Numbered from the stretch's first letter, positions 27,339 to 36,149 are shown. The stretch is DNA of 64,000 nucleotides from Bacteroidales bacterium (GCA_021740625.1 JAIOZK010000005.1:62001-126000), one strand, 5' to 3'. Numbers and translations are program-made. Notes: generated from the letters alone by a model not told the origin.

Positions 27339-28316
27339 ATGAAATTCAGCAATCTTTTCTGGGGTTTGGTCCTGATCCTTCTGGGCATTTTATTCATATT
27401 GAAAAACCTCGACCTGGTCTTTTTCGACTGGCGTATTTTCTGGGAGCTATGGCCACTTTTGCTGGTGCTCTGGGGTATTGCAGTTTTACCCATGAAAAAT
27501 ATTATTAAGATCATTCTGTCTTTTGTGGTCATTCTGATCACTGTACTGATTATCTCCAGAAGTTCAGGAGAATATCGTTGGGACAACTGGCATTATAGAG
27601 ACAGGGGCGATCACTACGGTTGGGAGTTCAGGCATGATGATGAAAATGATGAGCCAGCAGAAGCCGAAGACCAGGAAAGGATCACCGAAAAGGATTCCAA
27701 ATACCAGGAATTCTTCGAACCTTTTGATGAGAGTATACAGGAAGCCAGCATAAAGCTGGAGGCTGCCATTGGTGATTTTGAACTGAAAGAAAGCACAGCG
27801 GAACTGATGGAGTTTAGTAAAGAAGGAAATCTTGGGCCCTACAAAATAATCAGTCGTACAAGGGGAAATAAAAGATACCTCGAGCTTGATTTGGAAAAGA
27901 ACATTTTCCGCGGTTCAGGTTTCAAAAATAAAACAAGGCTTAAGCTTAACGAAAATCCTGTTTGGGAAATCGAAGTAGGTGCGGGAGCAGCAGATATCAA
28001 GATGGATCTCAGACCTTTTAAGGTTAGGAATTTTGAGATCGATGGCGGAGCTTCCTCTGTTGAAATCATCATCGGTGAGCAATACGAAGAAGTAAAAATG
28101 AACATTGAGGCTGCTGCTTCCAGCATCAATATTAAGATCCCTGAAAATATGGGTTGTTACATTGATGTGGAAACTTTCCTTTCCAGCAGGTCTTTCAAAG
28201 GTTTTGATGAAACAGAGGATGGAAATTACAGGACAAAAAATTACCAAGAGGCCGAGAACAAGCTTATTATCAACCTGAATGCTGCCATTGCTGATTTCAG
28301 GATCAGCAAGTACTGA
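27339..28316 (+). CDS. LiaF-like protein (DUF5668 membrane domain plus toastrack-like domain)
   Basis: 325 aa. Residues 1-75 hold three to four short membrane helices starting FWGLVLILLGILFILKNLDL, as in LiaI/LiaF proteins. A charged linker rich in Glu/Asp/Lys (about 95-125) leads to a beta-rich C-terminal half with the repeated pattern GAGAADIKMDL, GGASSVEIIIGE and EAAASSINIKIPE, typical of the adhesin-like toastrack fold. LiaF in Firmicutes inhibits a cell-envelope kinase; here no kinase is adjacent. Probably co-transcribed with pspC (15-base gap). Confidence 0.78.
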   Translation: MKFSNLFWGLVLILLGILFILKNLDLVFFDWRIFWELWPLLLVLWGIAVLPMKNIIKIILSFVVILITVLIISRSSGEYRWDNWHYRDRGDHYGWEFRHDDENDEPAEAEDQERITEKDSKYQEFFEPFDESIQEASIKLEAAIGDFELKESTAELMEFSKEGNLGPYKIISRTRGNKRYLELDLEKNIFRGSGFKNKTRLKLNENPVWEIEVGAGAADIKMDLRPFKVRNFEIDGGASSVEIIIGEQYEEVKMNIEAAASSINIKIPENMGCYIDVETFLSSRSFKGFDETEDGNYRTKNYQEAENKLIINLNAAIADFRISKY

Positions 28317-28379
28317 TAATGACTGACAAATCTGCCTCCCGAACCGCATGGTATATATTTTGTAAAGCAAATCCCCGGT

Positions 28380-29351
28380 ATGGAATATAAAGATTATTAC
28401 AAATCATTGGGTGTATCGAAGAAGGCCTCTCAGGAGGAAATTAAGAAGGCTTACCGGAAGCTGGCACTGAAATACCACCCCGATCGAAATCCCAACAACA
28501 AGAAGGCTGAAGAAAGGTTCAAAGAAGTTGCCGAGGCTTACGAGGTACTGAAGGACCCTGAAAAGCGAAAACGTTATGATGAACTGGGCGCCAACTGGAA
28601 ACAGTATGAAAGGGCTGGTGCTGATGCCGGTGCCTGGAATGGCTTCGGCCAGGGTGGTGGATTTAATTACAGGAACTATGGTGGCCGGCAGCGTGGAACC
28701 GGACAGGCAGGTGGTTTCGGATTTGAAGATTTCTTCGGTGGTGGAGGTGGCTTCTCCGATTTCTTTGAAAGGTTTTTCGGTGGATTCGGACAGGAAAGAC
28801 CAGGTCAACAACATTACCAGAGGAGCCGTGCTTCGGCCGGAAGAGATTATGAAGCCATGCTGGATGTAAGTATGCATGAAGTTTTGAAAGGTACTTCCCG
28901 CATGCTGAACATCGAAGGGAAAAAGATCAGAATCAACATCAAACCCGGTGTGAAAGACGGGCAGGTATTGCGCTTGAAAGGAAAAGGGGGACAAGGGGCC
29001 CATGGCGGTCCGGCCGGGAATATTTATCTGAAGGTGAATATCAAAAACATGACGGATCTTCAGCGCAAGGGCAATGATCTTTATATCAATCAGCCGGTCA
29101 GTTTTTATGATGCACTTTTCGGAGGAAAAATTGATATCAAAACCCTCGATGGAAACGTAAGCATCAAAATTCCAAAGAACACAAGAGGTGGAAAAACATT
29201 CAGGTTAAAGGGAAAAGGACTGCCTCAGTATTCTGACAACAGGATCAAAGGGGACCTCTATGTTAAAATCAGCATCGATATTCCTGAAAATATGAAGGAA
29301 GAAGAAATAGACCTGCTTGACAAAGCCGCCCGCATTCATGGGAAAAAGTAA
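28380..29351 (+). CDS. J-domain co-chaperone, CbpA-like (type II DnaJ)
   Basis: 323 aa. The J domain (4-70) has the HPD motif in [14 protein letters not shown] Gly/Phe-rich linker (about 80-145) repeats [16 protein letters not shown]. Two C-terminal substrate-binding domains follow ([38 protein letters not shown]). The zinc-finger Cys motifs of classical DnaJ are absent, so it is a CbpA-type partner of DnaK. It lies 63 bases after the LiaF-like gene and may be part of the same stress transcript. Confidence 0.92.
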   Translation: MEYKDYYKSLGVSKKASQEEIKKAYRKLALKYHPDRNPNNKKAEERFKEVAEAYEVLKDPEKRKRYDELGANWKQYERAGADAGAWNGFGQGGGFNYRNYGGRQRGTGQAGGFGFEDFFGGGGGFSDFFERFFGGFGQERPGQQHYQRSRASAGRDYEAMLDVSMHEVLKGTSRMLNIEGKKIRINIKPGVKDGQVLRLKGKGGQGAHGGPAGNIYLKVNIKNMTDLQRKGNDLYINQPVSFYDALFGGKIDIKTLDGNVSIKIPKNTRGGKTFRLKGKGLPQYSDNRIKGDLYVKISIDIPENMKEEEIDLLDKAARIHGKK

Positions 29352-29495
29352 CTTGTAACCGTCATATTACCGTTAACTGATCGAAAAGAACCGATTGTCA
29401 AAAAAATCCTCACTGCTGTTAATACATTTCATATTTTGCAAATGATTTACACCGCATCTGCTTTGTAAAAAGATAATTGGGAAAAATTTATTCTA

Positions 29496-29503
29496 TACAT
29501 TTG
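29496..29503 (+). promoter_or_regulatory. -7 box (TAnnTTTG) for the TonB-dependent receptor
   Basis: TACATTTG lies 27 bp upstream of the ATG at 29531. A TTG at 29477-29479 (16-bp spacer) could be the -33 element. Confidence 0.45.
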
Positions 29504-29530
29504 CAAAATTATTGATTCAAAAAAACTCAA

Positions 29531-31855
29531 ATGATCTTCCGATTAAGAAAATTCACATCGCTGCTTATTTTCTTTTTGCTTGCAGCAAATTATATCACTG
29601 CCCAGACCGGCTCATTGCGTGGTTTTGTTTACGAAAAAGAAACCGGTGAACCCGTGATTTTTACCAATGTTGTGCTTGAAAATACTTCCTTTGGATCAGC
29701 AACAGATGTAAACGGTTATTATGTGATCACAAAAATACCCACCGGGAACTATACCATTCGTGTTACCAATCTTGGCTATGATACACTTCGCTTACCGGTT
29801 GTGGTGCAGGAAGATCAGATCATCGATAAAAACCTTTTCCTGAGCAAGGCATCATATACCCTGGAAATGGTCGACATCACCGCTGACAAGCAGGAGATGC
29901 GGACAGAAACACGCACATCGGTGATTAAGATTACCCCCAAAGAAATAGGACAGATCCCTTCCGTTGGTGGTCAGGCCGACCTGGCGCAGTACCTGCAAGT
30001 ACTCCCGGGTGTGATCTTTACAGGAGATCAGGGTGGACAACTTTACATACGTGGAGGTTCTCCGATACAGAATAAAGTGCTGCTGGATGGAATGGTGATT
30101 TATAATCCCTTTCACTCCATCGGATTGTTTTCTGTTTTCGACACAGAGATCCTCAGAAATGTGGAAGTGCATACGGGAGGATTTGGTGCCGAATACGGAG
30201 GCAGGATTTCCTCTGTTATGGACCTGAGTACCCGGGATGGTAACAAAAAACACCTCTCTGGCAGGATCGGTGCCAGCACCTTTGGTGCCAATGTGATGCT
30301 TGAAGGACCCATTAAAAAACAGGAGGAAGGGGAAGTGAGCAGTTCTTCTTTTATACTTTCATTTAAAAATTCATACCTGGAACAAAGCTCTGAAATCTTT
30401 TACAAAGATGTCGATAGTACAGGATTGCCCTTTAACTATACCGATATTTACGGCAAGGTATCCATCAATGCCAACAATGGCAGCAAAGTGAATTTATTCG
30501 GGTTTAACTTTGATGACCAGGTGAATGATTATAATTCGCTTGATTTTGCCTGGAATGCAACAGGTGGTGGTGCCAACATTATTATTATTCCGGGCCGTTC
30601 ACCTGTTTTGCTGGAAGGAAGTGTGGCTTACTCCAATTATGAGATGACACTTTCGGATGCAACTTCCAAACCCCGCACAAGCCGGATCAATGGCTTTAAT
30701 ATGGATCTTGGTTTTACGTACTTCATCGGCAAGAATGAAATCAAATACGGGATTGAATTGCTTGGCTTTAAGACTGATTATAACTTTACCAGCAACAATA
30801 ATGTAACGGTTGAGCAGGTCGAGAATACCACCGAACTGGGAGCTTTTGTTAAATACAAATACAATAGCGGCAAACTCATTCTTGAGCCCAGTTTCAGGTT
30901 GCAGTGGTATGCCAGTCTCTCGAATGTTTCACCCGAACCCAGGTTTGCCATGAAGTATAATGCAAGTGATCGTTTTCGCCTGAAATTCGCTGGAGGCTTG
31001 TACTCCCAGAACCTGATCAGCGCACGCTCCGACCGGGATGTGGTGAACCTGTTTTACGGCTTTCTGTCAGGACCCGACAATTTGCCCAAAAAATTTGACG
31101 GGGAGGAGGTTACGCACAAGCTGCAAAAATCAGAACACATCATCCTGGGATTTGAGTATGATATATTTTCCAATGCCACCATCAACCTGGAGGGATATTT
31201 CAAGAACTTCTCACAACTCACCAACCTCAACAGGAACAAGATATTTGAAGAGAATACGCATCCAGATGAGCCGGATTTGCTCAAAAAGGATTTTATCATT
31301 GAGCAGGGAGATGCCGAAGGTATTGATTTTACTTTCAGCTATGAAAAAAACCGTTACAGACTCTGGGCAGTTTATTCCTTTGCCTTTGTAAACCGGTATT
31401 ATGAAAACCTGGAAGGCGATTTGGTTCAGTATTATCCGCATTACGACAGAAGGCATAATGTAAACCTGCTGGGCTCACTGATACTGGGAGAAAAATACGA
31501 CTGGGAATTGAACCTGAGATGGAATTTCGGAACGGGCTTCCCCTTCACAAAAACAGCAGGTTATTATGAAATGCTTCAGTTTGATGAAGGAATCAATTCG
31601 GATTTTCTTTCCGAAAACGGGGAGTTGGGTGTGATTTATGGTGAACTGAACAAAGGCCGTTTGCCAACCTATCACAGGCTTGATTTTTCAGTCAAGAAGA
31701 CTTTCCTGATCGGAGCCCGTTCGCAACTTGAGGCCAATTTCAGTATTACAAACGTTTACAACCGGTCCAACATATTTTATGTCGACCGCTACACCAACAA
31801 GGAAGTTTACCAGTTGCCCCTGATGCCCAGTTTTGGATTGAATTTTAAATTTTAG
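29531..31855 (+). CDS. TonB-dependent receptor with carboxypeptidase-like N-domain
   Basis: 774 aa outer-membrane receptor. A signal peptide (1-24, ending ITAQ) is followed by a carboxypeptidase-regulatory-like domain (SLRGFVYEKETGEPV), a plug domain with QLYIRGGSPIQNKVLLDG and VHTGGFGAEYGGRISSV, and a beta barrel ending in PSFGLNFKF. It is shorter than SusC proteins and has no SusD partner, so it probably imports a small ligand such as a siderophore, cofactor or metal complex, or acts as a signal receptor. Its last four bases overlap the convergent response-regulator gene. Confidence 0.9.
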   Translation: MIFRLRKFTSLLIFFLLAANYITAQTGSLRGFVYEKETGEPVIFTNVVLENTSFGSATDVNGYYVITKIPTGNYTIRVTNLGYDTLRLPVVVQEDQIIDKNLFLSKASYTLEMVDITADKQEMRTETRTSVIKITPKEIGQIPSVGGQADLAQYLQVLPGVIFTGDQGGQLYIRGGSPIQNKVLLDGMVIYNPFHSIGLFSVFDTEILRNVEVHTGGFGAEYGGRISSVMDLSTRDGNKKHLSGRIGASTFGANVMLEGPIKKQEEGEVSSSSFILSFKNSYLEQSSEIFYKDVDSTGLPFNYTDIYGKVSINANNGSKVNLFGFNFDDQVNDYNSLDFAWNATGGGANIIIIPGRSPVLLEGSVAYSNYEMTLSDATSKPRTSRINGFNMDLGFTYFIGKNEIKYGIELLGFKTDYNFTSNNNVTVEQVENTTELGAFVKYKYNSGKLILEPSFRLQWYASLSNVSPEPRFAMKYNASDRFRLKFAGGLYSQNLISARSDRDVVNLFYGFLSGPDNLPKKFDGEEVTHKLQKSEHIILGFEYDIFSNATINLEGYFKNFSQLTNLNRNKIFEENTHPDEPDLLKKDFIIEQGDAEGIDFTFSYEKNRYRLWAVYSFAFVNRYYENLEGDLVQYYPHYDRRHNVNLLGSLILGEKYDWELNLRWNFGTGFPFTKTAGYYEMLQFDEGINSDFLSENGELGVIYGELNKGRLPTYHRLDFSVKKTFLIGARSQLEANFSITNVYNRSNIFYVDRYTNKEVYQLPLMPSFGLNFKF

Positions 31856-32562
31856 GATTTCTTAATTTCTAGTTTAAAACCCATGCCATGCACGTTGGTA
31901 ATTGAGATTCGCGGATCTTCTTTGAGGTATTTGCGTAGTTTGGCAATGAATACATCCATGCTGCGCCCGATAAAATAATCGTTCTCACCCCAGATTGTTT
32001 TGAGTGCCAATTCTCTTTGCAGGAGGTTGTTTTTATGCAAACACAGTAATTTTAGCAAGCCGGCTTCTTTCCTGGTCAGTGTCCTGTTTTGATCCCCGAT
32101 TTGCAGGGACATGTTCCTGTAATCAAAACTGTAATCCCCGATGTCGTAAACTTCGTTCTCATCACCAATATTATCCAGAAGGTTTGCCTGTGTCCTTTTT
32201 AGGATTGCTTTGATTCGCAGGCTCAACTCTTCTGTACTGAAGGGTTTTGTGATATAGTCATCAGCACCCGACTGGAATCCTTTGATGCGGTCTTCTTTCA
32301 ATGATTTGGCAGTAAGAAAAATGATCGGGATCTGGTTGTTTGATTTCCTGATCTCTTCTGCAAGCGTGAAACCGTCCTTTTTGGGCATCATCACATCCAG
32401 GATGCAAAGATCGATGTTCTTGGTTTTAAAGGCCCGGTACCCCTCTGCTCCGTCCACTGCGAGTAAGATTTCATAATCCATCATTTCCAAATAATCCTGA
32501 AGAACCATGCTGAGGTTTGGATCGTCTTCAACGAGCAATATTCTAATCTTGTTATTCTTCAT
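31852..32562 (-). CDS. OmpR/PhoB-family response regulator
   Basis: 236 aa. Receiver domain 1-125 with the acidic pocket VEDD (11-14), phospho-acceptor Asp56 (CILDVMMPKKDG), a conserved Thr/Ser region IIFLTAKS and Lys in ITKPFSTEEL. A winged-helix DNA-binding domain follows (about 140-234) with SMDVFIAKLRKYL and ITNVHGMGFKL. It is encoded downstream of, and overlaps by 11 bases, the sensor kinase gene, so the two are translationally coupled and form one two-component system. Confidence 0.95.
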   Translation of the reverse strand: MKNNKIRILLVEDDPNLSMVLQDYLEMMDYEILLAVDGAEGYRAFKTKNIDLCILDVMMPKKDGFTLAEEIRKSNNQIPIIFLTAKSLKEDRIKGFQSGADDYITKPFSTEELSLRIKAILKRTQANLLDNIGDENEVYDIGDYSFDYRNMSLQIGDQNRTLTRKEAGLLKLLCLHKNNLLQRELALKTIWGENDYFIGRSMDVFIAKLRKYLKEDPRISITNVHGMGFKLEIKKS

Positions 32563-33853
32563 GGGTTATATTCTTTTTATTGCTTCTTGGCAAAAATAAC
32601 TCAAAACGGCTTCCCTTGCCCAGCTCACTGTGAATTTTAATTGATCCTTCGTGGGCTTCGACCATGGTTTTTACATAATATAACCCCAATCCAAAACCTT
32701 TTACATCATGCAAATTACCGGTTGGTACCCGGTATAATTTTTTAAAGACCTGCTTTTGATTCTCAGGGCTGATGCCAATGCCATTGTCTTCAACAAATAT
32801 TTTTACACCATCCCTGAAATCCTCGGTGCTAATGATTATTTTGGGATTTTCGGGAGTGTATTTATTGGCATTGTCAATGAGATTGGCAATAATACTGGAG
32901 AAATGTACCTTGTCTGCAACGATGATATGGTCTTTAGCATTGGGTTTAAACAAAACCTTACCTCCCCGTTTTGATACCACGAGATTAAAATTAGCAACAA
33001 TTTTTGAAATAACCTTGTGAATGTCCAGTTCTTTTTTCCTGATCTTTGCTTCACCCTTGTCCAGAATCGCAATCTGAAGCACTCTTTCGACCTGGTTCTG
33101 CAAACGGGTGTTTTCATCGAAAATAACATGGGCATATTTTTTTGTTTTTTCTGAGGACTTGAAAACAAAGGGTTTCAGTAACATTTCGCTGGCCAGCGAA
33201 ATGGTTGATATGGGGGTTTTGAATTCATGGGTCATGTTGTTCACAAAGTCGGATTTCATCTCCGAGAGTTTTTTCTGCCTGATAAAAGAATATATGGTGA
33301 AGCTGAAAGTAAAGATTACCACGACAAGGAACAGGGCAGAAAGGATCACCCATACGATCATCTGGCTTAAGATCATACTTTTCTGGTAAGGGAAATAAAC
33401 TACCAGCCAGTATTCTCCTGGTCTGTAAAGGGCTTTCAGAGAAACCTTGTGTTTGCTCCTGAGCAATTCCGGTTCGTATTCAGCATATTTTCCCATAACA
33501 AAACGGTCGTTCAGGTAATTGATCACAGCGTACTCATAGTCGCGATTTATCTTCATGCATCCCATTTCTTCCTGCATCAGCGAATCCAGAAATGAAAAAT
33601 TGATGAGGTCGCGGATATTTGTTTTTTCGATGATGCATTCCGGTCCGAATTCCTGGATCTGGCGGATGGTACTGTCGTTGTGATAATCGAGTAATTGATT
33701 GGCAACGCTTTTCAGGGCCATGCGCACACTTGCATTGAACTGCTCATCCTTCAGGTCAACTGCTTTCTTTACCCAGTAAAGCTGTGTAAAAACGATGCCC
33801 AGCAATGAGATTGTAGTAATAGTGATTATCAGATTTATATGCCTTTTTTTCAC
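32552..33853 (-). CDS. Membrane sensor histidine kinase
   Basis: 433 aa counted from a GTG. Two membrane segments (about 7-28 and 163-190) bracket a periplasmic sensor domain of about 130 residues that shows no PAS or Cache motif I can recognise. The dimerisation helix carries His209 (NNMTHEFKTPIST), and the ATPase domain has NLIDNANKYTP, VEDNGIGIS and GFGLGLYYVKTMVEAH. It phosphorylates the response regulator encoded immediately downstream. A small secreted Lys/Cys-rich protein is encoded divergently 145 bases away and could be a target or an input of this system. Confidence 0.93.
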   Translation of the reverse strand: MKKRHINLIITITTISLLGIVFTQLYWVKKAVDLKDEQFNASVRMALKSVANQLLDYHNDSTIRQIQEFGPECIIEKTNIRDLINFSFLDSLMQEEMGCMKINRDYEYAVINYLNDRFVMGKYAEYEPELLRSKHKVSLKALYRPGEYWLVVYFPYQKSMILSQMIVWVILSALFLVVVIFTFSFTIYSFIRQKKLSEMKSDFVNNMTHEFKTPISTISLASEMLLKPFVFKSSEKTKKYAHVIFDENTRLQNQVERVLQIAILDKGEAKIRKKELDIHKVISKIVANFNLVVSKRGGKVLFKPNAKDHIIVADKVHFSSIIANLIDNANKYTPENPKIIISTEDFRDGVKIFVEDNGIGISPENQKQVFKKLYRVPTGNLHDVKGFGLGLYYVKTMVEAHEGSIKIHSELGKGSRFELFLPRSNKKNITHEE

Positions 33854-33951
33854 ACTTCAAAATTACAATTTAAACAGAACCTGGAAATTTCATTAACATA
33901 TCCTTAACAGATTTTAACAAGCGATTAACAGCATATGCCTTTATTACGATC

Positions 33952-33959
33952 TATATTTG
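33952..33959 (+). promoter_or_regulatory. -7 box (TAnnTTTG) for the small secreted protein
   Basis: TATATTTG lies 39 bp upstream of the ATG at 33999, within the divergent gap between the kinase and this gene. Confidence 0.45.
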
Positions 33960-33998
33960 CTGAAGCTAAGCATTTAAAAACATTCAAAACACAAAAAC

Positions 33999-34292
33999 AT
34001 GAAAAAACTAATTTTTGGAATCAGCCTCGCAGCATTCTTACTTTTTGGAGTAGCAAGTGTAAACACGGTTGTAGCAGCACAGAGTGATATCGAAGTAGTA
34101 AGCTTCGACAAGGAGCCGGATGGCAAAGATAAGAAAGATGCCAAGAAATCTGAAAAGAAGAAGGAAGCAAGCAAGGATTGTAAAACAGCAAGCAAAGATT
34201 GTGCTCCCAAAAAAGGAGATTGCAAAACAAAGTCTGACTGCAAAGACAAAAAAACAACTTGCTGTTCAAAATCACATCCTGATAAAAGATAA
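33999..34292 (+). CDS. Small secreted Lys/Cys-rich protein of unknown function
   Basis: 97 aa. A classical signal peptide (1-27, cleavage after VVAA/QS) leaves a mature chain of about 70 residues. Residues 28-55 are acidic then Lys-rich. Residues 60-89 hold Cys at 61, 68, 75, 81, 88 and 89; the first four are each preceded by Asp (DC), and the spacing is seven, seven, six and seven residues. About 30 percent of the mature chain is Lys. The pattern suggests a periplasmic metal-binding or multiply disulfide-bonded peptide, but I recognise no family. It has its own -7 box and a downstream hairpin, and is divergent from a two-component system. Confidence 0.7.
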   Translation: MKKLIFGISLAAFLLFGVASVNTVVAAQSDIEVVSFDKEPDGKDKKDAKKSEKKKEASKDCKTASKDCAPKKGDCKTKSDCKDKKTTCCSKSHPDKR

Positions 34293-34321
34293 ATATTTTC
34301 ATCTTGTTAATTTGGTTTGGT

Positions 34322-34358
34322 GAAGGCCCTTTCGGAGAGATCCGGGGGGCTTTTTTAT
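34322..34358 (+). terminator. Probable terminator after the small secreted protein
   Basis: A GGCCC...GGGGC stem with an inner CGGA/TCCG hairpin is followed by a run of seven T. The stem is imperfect, but the position 30 bases after the stop codon fits. Confidence 0.55.
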
Positions 34359-34359
34359 T

Positions 34360-34387
34360 ATCCGCCGCAGCTTTAGCGAAGGCGGAT
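34360..34387. repeat. Short palindromic element (ATCCGCC...GGCGGAT), copy 1
   Basis: ATCCGCC (34360-34366) and GGCGGAT (34381-34387) are inverted and separated by 14 bases. A second element with the same arms occurs at 61510-61537, so this is a dispersed REP-like repeat. Confidence 0.5.
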
Positions 34388-34432
34388 ATTGGGTGTTAAC
34401 ATGCTGCCGAAGTTTTAATATAAGATGACACT

Positions 34433-34618
34433 ACTGTCCGGGTAAAAGCCCAGAGACTCCTCGCTTTCGCTCGGAGTGACAGTTTTTCAAGTATTTGGGA
34501 AGGGAGAGGGGATACACTGGCGGCTTTGCCGCCAGTGTATCCCCTCTCCCTTCAGATATCCCAAATTACCAGTCATGCCGAGCGAAGGCGAGGGATCTCC
34601 ATAAATTACCCGGACACT
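34433..34618. repeat. 186-bp imperfect inverted repeat with perfect 26-bp inner arms
   Basis: The inner arms 34499-34524 and 34528-34553 are perfectly complementary around a three-base TTT loop. Outward, 34493-34500 pairs with 34559-34566, the CGCTTTCGCTCGG block near 34461-34473 pairs imperfectly with CCGAGCGAAGGCG near 34578-34590, and 34433-34445 pairs with 34606-34618 with one mismatch. All share one centre at about 34526. It contains no plausible gene. It may be a miniature mobile element or the template of a long hairpin RNA. Confidence 0.75.
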
Positions 34619-34634
34619 AATGATAAGATGATAA

Positions 34635-34704
34635 TTGATCCTTAATTCTTGATCCTTGATCCTTGATCCTGGATGCAAGCCCTATCCGGTATCAGGCATC
34701 CAGC
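34635..34704. repeat. TTGATCC tandem repeats and CTGGATGC palindrome
   Basis: Three perfect tandem copies of TTGATCC occupy 34649-34669, with a fourth copy at 34635-34641. The adjoining CTGGATGC (34669-34676) and GCATCCAG (34696-34703) form an inverted pair. No coding potential is seen here. Confidence 0.6.
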
Positions 34705-34744
34705 ATCAAGGATACAGAACCCCGTATCCGGTTCACAATTTTCT

Positions 34745-34752
34745 TAACTTTG
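34745..34752 (+). promoter_or_regulatory. -7 box (TAnnTTTG) ahead of a 38-codon frame
   Basis: TAACTTTG sits 14 bp upstream of the ATG at 34767. It suggests the short frame that follows keeps a promoter although it looks truncated. Confidence 0.35.
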
Positions 34753-34766
34753 TTAAAATCTTTATT

Positions 34767-34883
34767 ATGGATGCTACTTCTCATAAAGAAAAGAAAATCA
34801 TTGAGAATACGGCAAAAACATGCCCCGTAGTCAGGAGTCTGCATCCTGATCTCAAACAAACTTTGATATTTAACTTTCTTTAA
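34767..34883 (+). pseudogene. 38-residue OsmC-like C-terminal fragment
   Basis: The frame encodes MDATSHKEKKIIENT, then AKTCPVVRSLHPDLKQTL and a short hydrophobic end. The TCPVxxSLHPDLKQ stretch resembles the C-terminal helix and last strand of OsmC/YhfA-family peroxide-related proteins, where the Cys is catalytic. The N-terminal two thirds of such a protein are absent, yet a -7 box and ATG precede the frame. I read it as a deletion remnant; a stand-alone microprotein is possible. It neighbours a repeat cluster that could have mediated the deletion. The OsmC match rests on recalled motifs only. Confidence 0.4.
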
Positions 34884-34951
34884 TGATGGGGTGCATATCC
34901 CGTGAAAAGCTTTTCTGCCTAATTGGGAGTTTGGAGCGATCTCCACTTTAG

Positions 34952-35614
34952 TTATTGATTCATAATACTGACTATCCTACTATAATTTAGTGGGTTGAAA
35001 TCTTCGAAAATATGATCTGTATATTGGATGATCTTTTCCTTTTCGGAAGGATTGACCACGATAACCCTCATCCCGGCTTTATGAGCTGCTTCAACTCCCG
35101 GGGGCGAATCTTCGAATACCAGACACCTTTCAGCTTCAACTCCTAAGTCTGCCGCAGTTTTCAGGAATATCTCGGGATGCGGCTTGCTCCGGGAAATTTC
35201 GGAAGAGTTTGTTGTTGTAAGGAAAAAATCCTCGATTGCAAGTTGTTCCAGTGTGAATTTCAAATTTGCCTCCGTGGCCGAAGTGGCAACTGCCAGTTTG
35301 ATCTCATTCTCTTTGAGTTCGTGCAGAAGATCCAACAATCCCTGTTGTGGGCTCAGCATATCACCGAAATGATCCCGGTAGGTTTTTTCCTTTTCTTCCG
35401 TAAACTTCGTTTTTTCTTCATCCGACAGATCACGGTCGAAAACAATGCTCATGATCTCCTTGCTTGTCCTGCCAAAAAGTTTTTTATGATATTCCTCTGC
35501 GGTTATTTCAATCCCATGTTTTTCAAGAAATTTGATCCAGGCTTTTTTGTGGTATTCAGCATTATCGAGCAGGGTTCCATCCATGTCGAAAATAACGGCA
35601 AACGCTTTCTTCAT
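34952..35614 (-). CDS. HAD-family hydrolase, beta-phosphoglucomutase/phosphatase-like
   Basis: 220 aa counted from ATG 35614 (MKKAFAVIFDMDGTLLD); a longer in-frame version would overlap dtd and is rejected. HAD motif I is FDMDGTLLDN with two catalytic Asp, a helical cap domain follows (about 20-85), motif II is in LAVATSATEAN, and motif III/IV is SKPHPEIFLKTA...VFEDSPPGVEAA. The cap type and sequence match the beta-phosphoglucomutase-like subfamily, which mostly acts on sugar phosphates. The exact substrate cannot be told. It follows dtd after 31 bases and is probably co-transcribed. Confidence 0.85.
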   Translation of the reverse strand: MKKAFAVIFDMDGTLLDNAEYHKKAWIKFLEKHGIEITAEEYHKKLFGRTSKEIMSIVFDRDLSDEEKTKFTEEKEKTYRDHFGDMLSPQQGLLDLLHELKENEIKLAVATSATEANLKFTLEQLAIEDFFLTTTNSSEISRSKPHPEIFLKTAADLGVEAERCLVFEDSPPGVEAAHKAGMRVIVVNPSEKEKIIQYTDHIFEDFNPLNYSRIVSIMNQ

Positions 35615-35645
35615 AGTTTTTATTTTGGGAATGCTTTTGCAATAT

Positions 35646-36098
35646 CTATTCCTTCTTTTTACTGTCGATGATGATGGTAACAGGCCCCTCATTCACCAAT
35701 CTGATTTTCATCATGGCTCCAAACTCCCCGGTTTGAACTTCTTTGCCCAATTCCTTCTCAAGCTGCCCGACGAATTTTTCATACATGGGAACAGCAAAAT
35801 CAGGTTTTGCCGCTTTAATATAGGAAGGCCGGTTGCCTTTCCTGGTGCTGGCATGAAGGGTAAACTGGCTAACAACCAGCATCTCTCCCTCAACATCCTT
35901 CACACTGAGGTTCATGACGCCGTTTTCGTCATCAAAGATGCGCAGCCTGGAAATTTTTCCACACAACCAATCGATGTCTTCATGGGTATCGCTGTCTTCA
36001 ATGCCCAGCAAAACCAGCAAACCCTGGTGGATACCGCTGTTTATCCTGCCGTCAATTTCTACCGATGCTTCGGAAACCTTTTGAATTACAACACGCAT
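35646..36098 (-). CDS. dtd: D-aminoacyl-tRNA deacylase
   Basis: 150 aa, full length for the family. It hydrolyses D-amino acids wrongly attached to tRNA and so protects translation. The two active-site motifs are present: SQFTLHAS (family SQFTL) and NEGPVTIIID (family GPVT). The N-terminus MRVVIQKVSEASVEIDG is canonical. Promoter -7 box at 36125-36132. It is the first gene of a two-gene unit with the HAD hydrolase. Confidence 0.95.
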   Translation of the reverse strand: MRVVIQKVSEASVEIDGRINSGIHQGLLVLLGIEDSDTHEDIDWLCGKISRLRIFDDENGVMNLSVKDVEGEMLVVSQFTLHASTRKGNRPSYIKAAKPDFAVPMYEKFVGQLEKELGKEVQTGEFGAMMKIRLVNEGPVTIIIDSKKKE

Positions 36099-36124
36099 TT
36101 CTTTTTCTGTATTTACATTCTATG

Positions 36125-36132
36125 CAAAATTA
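36125..36132 (-). promoter_or_regulatory. -7 box (TAnnTTTG) for dtd
   Basis: Plus-strand CAAAATTA reads TAATTTTG on the minus strand, 26 bp upstream of the dtd start. Confidence 0.45.
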
Positions 36133-36141
36133 GGAAATTCG

Positions 36142-36149
36142 TAGCTTTG
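36142..36149 (+). promoter_or_regulatory. -7 box (TAnnTTTG) on the pdxJ side
   Basis: TAGCTTTG is an exact match, but it would give pdxJ a leader of about 205 nt that contains two palindromes, so assignment to pdxJ is uncertain. Confidence 0.3.
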
